A DNA stretch of 43,865 bases from a virus, in the IMG/VR virus record IMGVR_UViG_3300006622_000020, positions 1 to 43,865 of that record. One strand, written 5' to 3'. The notes below the pieces were generated by a model. It made no database searches and was not told where the DNA came from. It saw only the letters and a program-made list of their open reading frames with translations. The position numbers and the translations under genes were made by a program. Positions 37,008 to 42,880 of this stretch are shown here, piece by piece; positions within the stretch are counted from its first letter, which is position 1, and each line of letters begins with the position of its first letter.

Positions 37008-37709
37008 ATGGCATTACCAAAAATTGATTTACCGTTAAACAAACTAACTTTACCCAGCGATGACAGTGAAGTTTTATATAGACCGTTTACGGTAAAAGAA
37101 GAAAAGATATTATTAGTAGCAGCGGAAGCAAGAGATCCGATGGTAGAAATGGTGGCAATTAAACAAGTAGTAAATAACTGTTTATATGATAAGCCAATTG
37201 AAGAAATATCAATGTTAGATTTAGAATACATATTTTTAAAGCTAAGATCATCTGCAGTTAATAATTCAGCTGCATTTACAATAACAGATCCAGATACTAA
37301 CGAATCAATACCTCTTGAGATGGATCTTGAAAACATGGAAATATTAAGAGATCCGAGTCATAGTAAAGAAGTTAGAATTAATGATGATTTAGTTTTATTT
37401 TTAAAGTATCCAAACATTGATGATTTCACAAAGATTATAGATATGGATGCAGCCGATCCATTAGTTAATTATGTTATTATGGTTTCTTGTTTAGATACAT
37501 TGGCAACAGAAGATGAAGTACATAACTTCGATGAGTATAGTGAAGAAGATATTGCTGAGTTTATGGATAATATGTCGGGAGACGTAATTAAAAAGATATC
37601 TAACTTTTTTGATACAATGCCGAGGCTGAGACAAGAAATTAAATATACAAACAGTAATGATGAAGAAAAGACATTTGTGGTTGAGGGGATGCGCAGTTTT
37701 TTTACATAA
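37008..37709 (+). CDS. gp26: gp26-like tail assembly chaperone (0-frame product)
   Basis: 233 aa. The acidic sequence (MALPKIDLPLNKLTLPSDDS, YRPFTVKEEKILLVAAEARD) fits the gp26 family of T4-like phages, classically called a baseplate hub protein. It lies between gp54 and the putative tape measure, where tail assembly chaperones sit in other phages. The last codons are AGT TTT TTT ACA TAA, placing the heptamer T TTT TTT in the right phase for -1 slippage into the next ORF (see the slippery-site entry). A shifted product would carry 232 residues of this protein plus 61 more, about 293 aa. Confidence 0.75.
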   Translation: MALPKIDLPLNKLTLPSDDSEVLYRPFTVKEEKILLVAAEARDPMVEMVAIKQVVNNCLYDKPIEEISMLDLEYIFLKLRSSAVNNSAAFTITDPDTNESIPLEMDLENMEILRDPSHSKEVRINDDLVLFLKYPNIDDFTKIIDMDAADPLVNYVIMVSCLDTLATEDEVHNFDEYSEEDIAEFMDNMSGDVIKKISNFFDTMPRLRQEIKYTNSNDEEKTFVVEGMRSFFT

Positions 37710-37733
37710 GCCTTAGTCATATGAGCCTAGGGC
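37697..37733 (+). promoter_or_regulatory. Predicted -1 programmed ribosomal frameshift signal
   Basis: Slippery heptamer T TTT TTT at 37697-37703, in gp26 phase as AGT TTT TTT. A 6-base spacer ACATAA (which ends with the 0-frame stop) follows, then a 7-bp hairpin: GCCTTAG (37710-37716) pairs with CTAGGGC (37727-37733), with one T-G wobble, around a 10-base loop. After a -1 shift the frame reads TAC ATA AGC CTT AGT CAT ATG... and is open to TAA at 37886. All three elements match known -1 frameshift sites. Confidence 0.8.
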
Positions 37734-37888
37734 ATTATTATCAATCTGTTTTTGGTTTAGCACAACATCACAAATGGAGTGTTAGTGATATTGAAAGTAT
37801 GATGCCGTATGAAAGAGATTTATATTTTCAAATGTTATTGGAATTCATAGAAAGACAAAAAGAAGCGCGTGATAACGCCAAAAGGTAA
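37721..37888 (+). CDS. gp51: Small frame -1 partner of gp26 (gp51-like/chaperone T part)
   Basis: 55 codons from the internal ATG: MSLGHYYQSVFGLAQHHKWS, VSDIESMMPYERDLYFQMLL, ending EFIERQKEARDNAKR. In lambda-like phages the frameshifted T segment also follows G, carries a pattern such as 'MPYERDxY...LLxEFIxxQKE' and leads into the tape measure. No Shine-Dalgarno sequence precedes ATG 37721, and the ATG lies in the loop of the predicted frameshift hairpin. Expression as a gp26 fusion is therefore more likely than independent initiation. The gp51 name is a guess from position in the T4 hub cluster. Confidence 0.7.
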   Translation: MSLGHYYQSVFGLAQHHKWSVSDIESMMPYERDLYFQMLLEFIERQKEARDNAKR

Positions 37889-37896
37889 TAAATTAA

Positions 37897-39816
37897 ATGG
37901 CAGAAATAAGTAGAGATACGCAAGCAATTTTAGATCGTCTCAAAAGAGAGGGATCGCTTACACGTAATGGTGGAGACGGAAAGAACTCTTTAAAGACTGT
38001 TAAAATAAACCTTGAAAAATTTGGAGTACTCTTTCAGGGTATACAAAATGAACTTGCCAATTTAAATAAAACTTTTGGTCAAATGCTAGGAGCAAATCCT
38101 AATTCGTTCAACGGGCCATTGCCGCAAGCAGAGCAAACAACATTAGAACCACCTAAAGTTCAATTTGATGAAGAACAATTACGGGCTCTAGGTCTTGACG
38201 AAGAAACAATTGAATTACAAAAGAAAGCTGCTGAATTAAATATTAAAAATAATTTAGAAGATGAAAAGTTAAGAGCTGAAACTGAGCAGAAAAGGAAACA
38301 AGACGAGGAAGACAAGCGAAGGAAAGAGCGGTTAGAAAGTTCAAAAGCGTATCTTAAAGAAAAGACTATTTCAGGACAAGTACTTACAAATCCATTAAGC
38401 TTCTTTACTAAACTATTAAAAGGTGCTGCAATTGCATTTGTTGGATTTAATGTTGTTAGAGGTATAGTAGATCAATGGACAGGCGGTAAGTTTACTGAGT
38501 TTGTTGAAGGAATAGATTATGCTGCAATTGGAGAAGGCATAAAAACATTTTCTACTTTCCTTGGAGATACTCCTTGGGCTCAATTTACTACAGCGCTACT
38601 TGCGTGGTCAGCAATTGATTTTGGTGTACCGCTTGCTCTCAGTGTAACTGGTGAAGTCTTACGAACAAGCATGTTAGCCAAGGCGTTATCAGGTGGGGTA
38701 GAGAGTACGATTAAAAGCAGTAAAGGATTCGCGAGTACTGTGATGTCAGTTAGAGGCGCGGCGTTTACCGCACTTGGTATTGGTGTTGCTATTGGTGGAG
38801 CAAAGCTAGCTGATTACGTAAGAAAAGAAATGGATGGAATGAATTCAGAACAAATTGCCAACGAAAAGTTAACTAATGACTGGGGTGATCTAGTTGATAT
38901 AGGCGGTATGACCGCAGCTGGCGCATCAATCGGCATGATGTTTGGGCCAAATGGCGCTCTTGTTGGAGCAATATTAGGATTTGCGTTTGGTGTGGGTAAA
39001 AAGGCATACGATTATATTAGCGCAAGTTCAGAAGAAAAGATTAGCTTTGATGAAATGGGCGAAGACTTAGCAAGAACCAATGCAAAAACCGCGCAAGAAA
39101 TGCTACAACAATATGAAGATGGTACAAGAGAATTAACTGAAGAACAAATAGAGGCTTTAACGGAACAGGCTAAAGGTCCATCTCAAGACTTGTTAGACGC
39201 GACCAATAATGAGATTGGAGATCAGCGTGCTCGAATACAAAAACAGTTAGCACTGATTGACCTTGAAAGAGGCGATGCACAAACGATGGGAATACAGGTG
39301 GGTCCAGACGGAGAGCTTCAAGCAACCTATGGTCGAGCAATTACTGACGCTTCAGTGATTGCTGAACGTGAAGCTGATATCAGGAAAAGAAGAGAAGAAA
39401 AATTAGCAGAGTTGGCTCGTATTGATGAAAGAGTAGCAGAAAGAATTGAAAAAGGCTACGGTACATTAGAACAAATGACCAAGCAAGATCCTGAAGGATT
39501 TATTGAAGGCATTAAGTATATGTTTTCTAATAGTGCTGAAATTATTCGTGGTAGAGAAGCAGAAACGCAGGCTAGGTTAGATCAAATAATAAATTACTTT
39601 GAAAAGAGTACAAACGATGATAATTTAACGGATGGTCAGATATCGTCTATTATTAAAAGAGTAGAAGAAGGTGCAGAAGCATATCCTATTATACAAGTTA
39701 TTAATAAAGGTGGTGATGTGAATCAGTTTGTAGATGCTTCGGATAAATCAAGTACAGTTAACAAAAGAACTCTATACCCTAATGTTGGCGCACCAGCGGC
39801 AATGCCTACAGGATAA
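37897..39816 (+). CDS. Putative tail tape measure/hub protein (gp29 position)
   Basis: 639 aa, compared with 590 in T4 gp29. Residues about 98-155 form a highly charged coiled coil (EDEKLRAETEQKRKQDEEDK). Hydrophobic Gly/Ala-rich segments follow near residues 175-190 (LLKGAAIAFVGFNVVRGIV), 288-305 (AAFTALGIGVAIGGAKLADY) and 335-370 (GMTAAGASIGMMFGPNGALV). A second helical region spans about 430-570. Coiled coils plus membrane-like segments are usual in tape measures, and it comes straight after the gp26/frameshift pair. By eye it has no clear similarity to T4 gp29, so the role is by context. Last gene of the plus-strand block. Confidence 0.65.
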   Translation: MAEISRDTQAILDRLKREGSLTRNGGDGKNSLKTVKINLEKFGVLFQGIQNELANLNKTFGQMLGANPNSFNGPLPQAEQTTLEPPKVQFDEEQLRALGLDEETIELQKKAAELNIKNNLEDEKLRAETEQKRKQDEEDKRRKERLESSKAYLKEKTISGQVLTNPLSFFTKLLKGAAIAFVGFNVVRGIVDQWTGGKFTEFVEGIDYAAIGEGIKTFSTFLGDTPWAQFTTALLAWSAIDFGVPLALSVTGEVLRTSMLAKALSGGVESTIKSSKGFASTVMSVRGAAFTALGIGVAIGGAKLADYVRKEMDGMNSEQIANEKLTNDWGDLVDIGGMTAAGASIGMMFGPNGALVGAILGFAFGVGKKAYDYISASSEEKISFDEMGEDLARTNAKTAQEMLQQYEDGTRELTEEQIEALTEQAKGPSQDLLDATNNEIGDQRARIQKQLALIDLERGDAQTMGIQVGPDGELQATYGRAITDASVIAEREADIRKRREEKLAELARIDERVAERIEKGYGTLEQMTKQDPEGFIEGIKYMFSNSAEIIRGREAETQARLDQIINYFEKSTNDDNLTDGQISSIIKRVEEGAEAYPIIQVINKGGDVNQFVDASDKSSTVNKRTLYPNVGAPAAMPTG

Positions 39817-39838
39817 AAAAGGACCCTGCAGCGGGTCC
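39815..39838 (-). terminator. Intrinsic terminator on the minus strand between convergent genes
   Basis: On the minus strand GGACCC-GCTGCA-GGGTCC (39838 to 39821) is followed by TTTTTT (39820-39815). The T-run exists only on the minus strand, so it stops transcription coming from the peroxiredoxin gene before it runs antisense into the tape-measure gene. Its tail overlaps the tape-measure stop codon. Confidence 0.8.
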
Positions 39839-39886
39839 CCAAAAACGGCCAGGCAGGATGTCACCTACGTGGATTGTTTTTAATAT

Positions 39887-40399
39887 TTATTCTCCTTTGA
39901 GGTAAGCGAGTACATTCTCTGGAGTTGTTTCACCGTATGGATCTGTTGGACAATCATCTTCAAATCCTGGTTCACTAAATAATCTCTCAACGGTACCATC
40001 GTCTACGACCATAGCATATCTCCAAGATCTTTTACCAAAACCAAGATTGTCTTTTGCGACTAACATATCCATTCCTGCTGTAAATTCGCAAGAACCATCA
40101 GGAATCAATTTAACATTTTTAATTCTCAAGTCTTCAGCCCACGCATTCATTACAAATGTATCATTACAGCTTACACAGTATACTTCGTCAATACCTGCTT
40201 CAGTAATCTGGTCATATAGGACATCAAATCCTGGTACTTGATTATTAGAACAGGTTGGTGTAAATGCGCCGGGTAGTGAAAATACAACTACTCTTTTACC
40301 TTTAAAATAATCGTCTGTAGTTGGGTAGGTCCAATCGAACTCACCGCTTTCTACGTTTCTGCTTCTTACTTTAAAAGTTACGTTAGGGACAGTTTTCAT
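39887..40399 (-). CDS. Peroxiredoxin (Prx5/AhpC-TSA type)
   Basis: 170 aa, full length for a Prx5-type peroxiredoxin. It has the peroxidatic motif LPGAFTPTCS with C50 (consensus P-x3-T-x2-C), FKGKRVVVFSLPGAF ahead of it, the VYCVSCND segment (C75, C78), and KRSWRYAMVVDDG, which supplies the conserved Arg side. Family members reduce hydrogen peroxide and organic peroxides using thioredoxin or glutaredoxin as reductant. There is no signal peptide, so it acts in the host cytoplasm. It probably protects the infected cell or virion assembly from oxidative damage. The gene follows hsp20 after a hairpin-containing 56-base spacer and ends at a terminator. Most likely acquired from a host. Confidence 0.9.
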   Translation of the reverse strand: MKTVPNVTFKVRSRNVESGEFDWTYPTTDDYFKGKRVVVFSLPGAFTPTCSNNQVPGFDVLYDQITEAGIDEVYCVSCNDTFVMNAWAEDLRIKNVKLIPDGSCEFTAGMDMLVAKDNLGFGKRSWRYAMVVDDGTVERLFSEPGFEDDCPTDPYGETTPENVLAYLKGE

Positions 40400-40422
40400 A
40401 ATTTAGTTTCCTATCAATAGAA

Positions 40423-40441
40423 GGAGGCCTTAACGACCTCC
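40423..40441 (-). terminator. Hairpin between hsp20 and the peroxiredoxin gene
   Basis: On the minus strand GGAGGTC-GTTAA-GGCCTCC forms a 7-bp stem with one G-T wobble; on the plus strand the same position would be a C-A mismatch, so it suits minus-strand RNA. Only short T stretches (TTCTATT) follow, so it is a weak terminator or a processing/stabilising hairpin. Confidence 0.4.
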
Positions 40442-40455
40442 TAGATTAATATTGA

Positions 40456-40920
40456 TTAACCTTTTAAGAATTCTTTCTTAGAAGCCTTCTTGGTGTTAAT
40501 CTTTATTTTACGAGCCTTTTTCTCTTCAGGAATTATTCGTTCCAATGAAATAGTTAAAAGACCATTTACGAAGCTGGCATCATTCACTTCAATATCGTCT
40601 GCAAGAGTAAAACTTCTTGTGAACTTTTTGAAGGAAATACCACGGTGAACATAATCTCCACCGCCATTGAAGTAATCTCCTGCTTCATCCCATGTGGAAC
40701 GAACAGTCAATACATCTTCTTTTACTTCGATTTCTACATCATTAATATCGAGACCTGCTAACGCAAGATCAATAAAGAACTTTTCGTTTTTATCAGTTCT
40801 GATATTATAAGGCGGGAAGCCTTGTGATTGATGTACTTGGGGGAATTCCACCAATCTGTCAAAGACTCTATCAAAGCCTACGGCAAAAGGGTGAAGTTGG
40901 TTTATATTTAATCCAGTCAT
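40456..40920 (-). CDS. hsp20: Small heat shock protein Hsp20 (IbpA-like)
   Basis: 154 aa. N-terminal FDRVFDRLVEFP resembles IbpA. The alpha-crystallin domain spans about residues 36-145: YNIRTDKNEKFFIDLALAGL, DVEIEVKEDVLTV, YVHRGISFKKFTRSFTLAD, and FVNGLLTISLERIIPEEKK, with the A/V-x-x-x-NGLL-x-I-x-L signature. The Lys-rich tail ends KKASKKEFLKG. These ATP-independent holdases bind unfolding proteins; Hsp20 genes are common in marine T4-like phages and may assist capsid or tail folding. It has its own late box and a 5' leader of about 90 bases with possible thermosensor structure. Confidence 0.92.
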   Translation of the reverse strand: MTGLNINQLHPFAVGFDRVFDRLVEFPQVHQSQGFPPYNIRTDKNEKFFIDLALAGLDINDVEIEVKEDVLTVRSTWDEAGDYFNGGGDYVHRGISFKKFTRSFTLADDIEVNDASFVNGLLTISLERIIPEEKKARKIKINTKKASKKEFLKG

Positions 40921-40926
40921 GTTATT

Positions 40927-40971
40927 CTCCTATTAAGCAAGATTAATTATTATCTGATGGTAATACCCATC
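40927..40971 (-). promoter_or_regulatory. Structured hsp20 leader with a ROSE-like anti-Shine-Dalgarno motif
   Basis: In the minus-strand leader, GATGG (40971-40967) pairs with CCATC (40960-40956). Nearer the start, TTGCT (40940-40936) can pair with the ribosome site AGGAG (40931-40927) across a TAAT loop. UUGCU against AGGAG with an internal G-G mismatch is the hallmark of ROSE RNA thermometers of small heat-shock genes. The stem is short, so this is tentative. Confidence 0.35.
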
Positions 40972-41007
40972 GGTTTATTATAAGACCCTATCGGCGCCTT
41001 ACAAATC

Positions 41008-41015
41008 TATTTATA
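41008..41015 (-). promoter_or_regulatory. Late promoter box TATAAATA upstream of hsp20
   Basis: Exact TATAAATA on the minus strand, 88 bases before hsp20 ATG 40920. It sits right after the terminator of the preceding lipoprotein gene, so hsp20 has an independent late transcript with a leader of about 80 bases. Confidence 0.7.
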
Positions 41016-41018
41016 ACG

Positions 41019-41045
41019 AAAAAATGGACATCCTTGTCTAATGTC
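41019..41045 (-). terminator. Intrinsic terminator after the lipoprotein gene
   Basis: On the minus strand GACAT (41045-41041) pairs with ATGTC (41031-41027), followed by CCA and then TTTTTT (41024-41019). The stem is short, but the T-run and the position 4 bases after the lipoprotein stop support a terminator. Confidence 0.6.
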
Positions 41046-41048
41046 AGC

Positions 41049-41237
41049 TTATTCCGATTCTTTTTGCTTCGGTGTTGCCTTATCGACTGCGTCACTAGCT
41101 GTATCTAAGATATACACTGTAGTATCTGATACGTCTTTAATTACGCCGCCAACAATACCCGTAGCTCCGTCAACAACATTGCCGACTGAACTACAACCCA
41201 TCGCAAAGAAAGCTGCCATGATTACTAAGTACTTCAT
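41049..41237 (-). CDS. Small predicted lipoprotein, unknown function
   Basis: 62 aa. Signal peptide MKYLVIMAAFFAMG is followed by the lipobox Cys (F-A-M-G-C, C15), so a mature lipoprotein of about 48 aa starting CSSVGNVVDG is predicted. The rest is Gly/Val/Asp-rich with a charged C-terminus (KATPKQKESE). The ribosome site GAGGTGG precedes the ATG. It has its own late box and terminator, i.e. it is a single-gene late unit. Phage lipoproteins of this size include superinfection-exclusion proteins and Rz1-type spanins; the sequence lacks the Pro-rich pattern of Rz1 and is not embedded in another gene. The role is open. Confidence 0.75.
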   Translation of the reverse strand: MKYLVIMAAFFAMGCSSVGNVVDGATGIVGGVIKDVSDTTVYILDTASDAVDKATPKQKESE

Positions 41238-41283
41238 GGTCCACCTCTTCGTATGTATATTAATTAATTTTAATATACCAAAC

Positions 41284-41291
41284 TATTTATA
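41284..41291 (-). promoter_or_regulatory. Late promoter box TATAAATA upstream of the lipoprotein gene
   Basis: Exact TATAAATA on the minus strand, 47 bases before ATG 41237 and immediately after the dut stop codon. Confidence 0.7.
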
Positions 41292-41293
41292 AT

Positions 41294-41788
41294 TTATTTA
41301 CCAGTTGAACCAATTCCACCTTTACGGTCTGTCTTGATTCCTGGCTTCTTTTTAACTTCTTTAATGTCTTGTTGAGTAACAGATGCTAATCTACATTGAG
41401 CTAATCTGTCGCCGTCGTGAACATGTACGACGGTATCTGATACGTTGTGTACAATAATATGCGTTTCGTCGACATAATCAGAATCAATTATGCCAATACT
41501 GTTAACTAATGTCAATCCCAACTTTGTTGCTACACTTGAACGAATAAACATTTCCATTACATGATTGATTGGAATGTCGAATATAAGTCCTGTAGGAATA
41601 AGTACTCTTGTACCTGGTGTGATGGCTAAACCATTCTTACCAACAGGTATATCTACTTCCTTATTAAATGGAGTATATGACCGAACACGTTCACCTATAC
41701 TAATGCAAGCCTTTATATCAAAGCATGCAGAACCGGTTGTTGCATATTCGGGTATTGTTGCGTTATCGCGAGTTTTAAAAACTTTCAT
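41294..41788 (-). CDS. dut: dUTP diphosphatase (dUTPase)
   Basis: 164 aa, the usual length for trimeric dUTPases. The five motifs are visible in order: ATTGSACFDIKA (motif 1, with Cys in place of the usual Gly), IRSSVATKLGL (motif 2), NSIGIIDSDYVDE (motif 3, catalytic Asp), GDRLAQCRL (motif 4) and RKGGIGSTGK (motif 5, P-loop-like tail). It hydrolyses dUTP to dUMP and PPi, keeping uracil out of phage DNA and feeding dTMP synthesis. It follows RegA and has a strong sigma70-type promoter in front, so it can be made early, independently of the replication genes. Confidence 0.92.
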   Translation of the reverse strand: MKVFKTRDNATIPEYATTGSACFDIKACISIGERVRSYTPFNKEVDIPVGKNGLAITPGTRVLIPTGLIFDIPINHVMEMFIRSSVATKLGLTLVNSIGIIDSDYVDETHIIVHNVSDTVVHVHDGDRLAQCRLASVTQQDIKEVKKKPGIKTDRKGGIGSTGK

Positions 41789-41810
41789 AATATATGTTCC
41801 TATTTGTTAT

Positions 41811-41839
41811 ATTATATAACAGTTATGTTGGAATGTCAA
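41811..41839 (-). promoter_or_regulatory. Consensus sigma70-type promoter for dut
   Basis: On the minus strand TTGACA (41839-41834), exactly 17 bases, then TATAAT (41816-41811), about 22 bases before ATG 41788. Both hexamers are perfect consensus. It would be read by host RNA polymerase early in infection. It lies wholly in the RegA-dut spacer. Confidence 0.85.
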
Positions 41840-41843
41840 TAGT

Positions 41844-42245
41844 TTATTTTTTACCAATGTTATACTTGACTGTCAAATCCCAATCGTTCTTTTCTTTAAA
41901 TGAAATGATTTTAATTTGATTTAGAGAAGCAATCGGATCTTTCGTTTTTGAAGGATCTACGATCTTAACAAGTTCCCATTCTTCCAATAAGTTCACAATC
42001 GTATTACGACGTGATATATCTTCTTCTGTTAACGTGTTATGCTTTCCGTCTAAAATAAACAATTCTTTAAAGTGTAGTATTGAGTACCTACCTTGCTTAT
42101 GCAAGATATGACAAGACTGATATAACTTTTTTTCCTTGCGGCTTGAGATGCCAATCCGAGTCAATGTTTCTTTTACCTTGAGGAAAGAATCCTGCGTAGG
42201 TAATTCAACTTCGACACCGACTCCTTTGAAAATATCTGTGTCCAT
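41844..42245 (-). CDS. regA: Translational repressor RegA
   Basis: 133 aa, compared with 122 in T4. Unmistakable T4 RegA blocks are FLKVKETLTRIGI, KLYQSCHILHKQGRYSILHF, LTEEDISRRNTIVNLLEEWE and IISFKEKNDWDLTVKYNIGK. RegA binds the start regions of many early phage mRNAs and represses their translation, including its own and those of clamp-loader genes in T4. The order 44-62-regA is as in T4. An N-terminal extension of about 11 residues (MDTDIFKGVGV) is present compared with T4. AGGTGA precedes the ATG. Confidence 0.95.
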   Translation of the reverse strand: MDTDIFKGVGVEVELPTQDSFLKVKETLTRIGISSRKEKKLYQSCHILHKQGRYSILHFKELFILDGKHNTLTEEDISRRNTIVNLLEEWELVKIVDPSKTKDPIASLNQIKIISFKEKNDWDLTVKYNIGKK

Positions 42246-42283
42246 GATTTATATTCACCTGTTAATTATTATAGTTAGTGGCA

Positions 42284-42298
42284 ACGGTAAAGTACCGT
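42284..42298 (-). other. Short hairpin in the regA leader
   Basis: Minus strand ACGGTA-CTT-TACCGT, a perfect 6-bp stem with a 3-base loop, about 40 bases before ATG 42245. It is not followed by a T-run, so not a terminator. It may cap the 5' end of a message starting at the adjacent late box, or take part in control of regA. Confidence 0.4.
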
Positions 42299-42305
42299 AT
42301 CAGAT

Positions 42306-42313
42306 TATTTATA
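42306..42313 (-). promoter_or_regulatory. Late promoter box TATAAATA upstream of regA
   Basis: Exact TATAAATA on the minus strand in the 79-base spacer between gp62 and regA, 61 bases before the regA ATG. It suggests that regA is also transcribed late, besides any read-through from the 44-62 genes. Confidence 0.6.
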
Positions 42314-42324
42314 ATAATCATAAC

Positions 42325-42717
42325 TTAGCCACCTTCATTAACTTTATCACAGATAATTTCGAGTTGTTCTTTGTTCAATACCTTAAGATATTGTTTGGCA
42401 ACTGTTCGGTTACATTGATATACTTGTTGGATTGCATCAAGGTTATTGTCTTTATCAGCCTTTGGCCATTTTGAGAATCTCTTACGCTTACGAAGGACAG
42501 AACGATAATAATCAAACTGAGCTGCATCAAATAAATGATGACGCATATTCATTTCGTTTGCATGTAAGATGGTGTCCTCAAAATTCGTGAAGCCACGGTT
42601 CACTACATAAGGCGTATACATCTTTTCAGTGTGTTCAGGTATATCGCTATTGCGAATCAAATCTTCCTTAGAAAAGGACGCAGCGTTCATAAAATCAAAC
42701 GGACTAAGGTCTTTCAT
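42325..42717 (-). CDS. gp62: Clamp-loader small subunit gp62
   Basis: 130 aa, shorter than T4 gp62 (187 aa). Recognisable parts are MKDLSPFDFMNAASFSKEDL, YTPYVVNRGFTNFEDTIL, NEMNMRHHLFDAAQFDYYRS, and RKRKRFSKWPKADKD with NRTVAKQYLKVLNKEQL. gp62 and gp44 form the loader that places the gp45 sliding clamp on DNA. Its start lies inside the end of the upstream zinc-ribbon gene (14-base overlap), indicating coupled translation. Confidence 0.9.
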   Translation of the reverse strand: MKDLSPFDFMNAASFSKEDLIRNSDIPEHTEKMYTPYVVNRGFTNFEDTILHANEMNMRHHLFDAAQFDYYRSVLRKRKRFSKWPKADKDNNLDAIQQVYQCNRTVAKQYLKVLNKEQLEIICDKVNEGG

Positions 42718-42880
42718 CGAACAGCTCCTCGTATTCTTTTACCATAACATCAAAACTTTTTCCACATTCTTCGCAGAGAGTAAGTTGAGTTTTGCCATCT
42801 TCAGTATTACATTCAACAGTAAATGATTTCTTTTTGGATGTCTTGGTACCACAGTTAAAACATTCAAGTCTTCCAATCAT
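42704..42880 (-). CDS. 58-aa zinc-ribbon protein between gp44 and gp62
   Basis: MIGRLECFNCGTKTSKKKSF starts at 42880 and the frame ends ...EELFDERP at TAG 42704-42706. Two Cys pairs, C7-x2-C10 (CFNCGTK) and C36-x2-C39 (LCEECGKSF), are spaced as in a zinc ribbon or treble clef. Its ATG overlaps the gp44 TAA by one base (TAATG) and its end overlaps the gp62 start, so all three should be translated in series. It may bind DNA, RNA or the loader complex; T4 has no gene here. Function unknown. Confidence 0.8.
   Translation of the reverse strand: MIGRLECFNCGTKTSKKKSFTVECNTEDGKTQLTLCEECGKSFDVMVKEYEELFDERP

Noticed and set aside
36980-37336. 118-aa minus-strand open frame
   Set aside because: Antisense to gp26 and overlapping the gp54 end; no ribosome site or recognisable features.
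39878-39886. AATAAATA on the minus strand at the peroxiredoxin stop codon
   Set aside because: It is formed by the end codons and stop, points into the convergent tape-measure gene, and is followed by a terminator.
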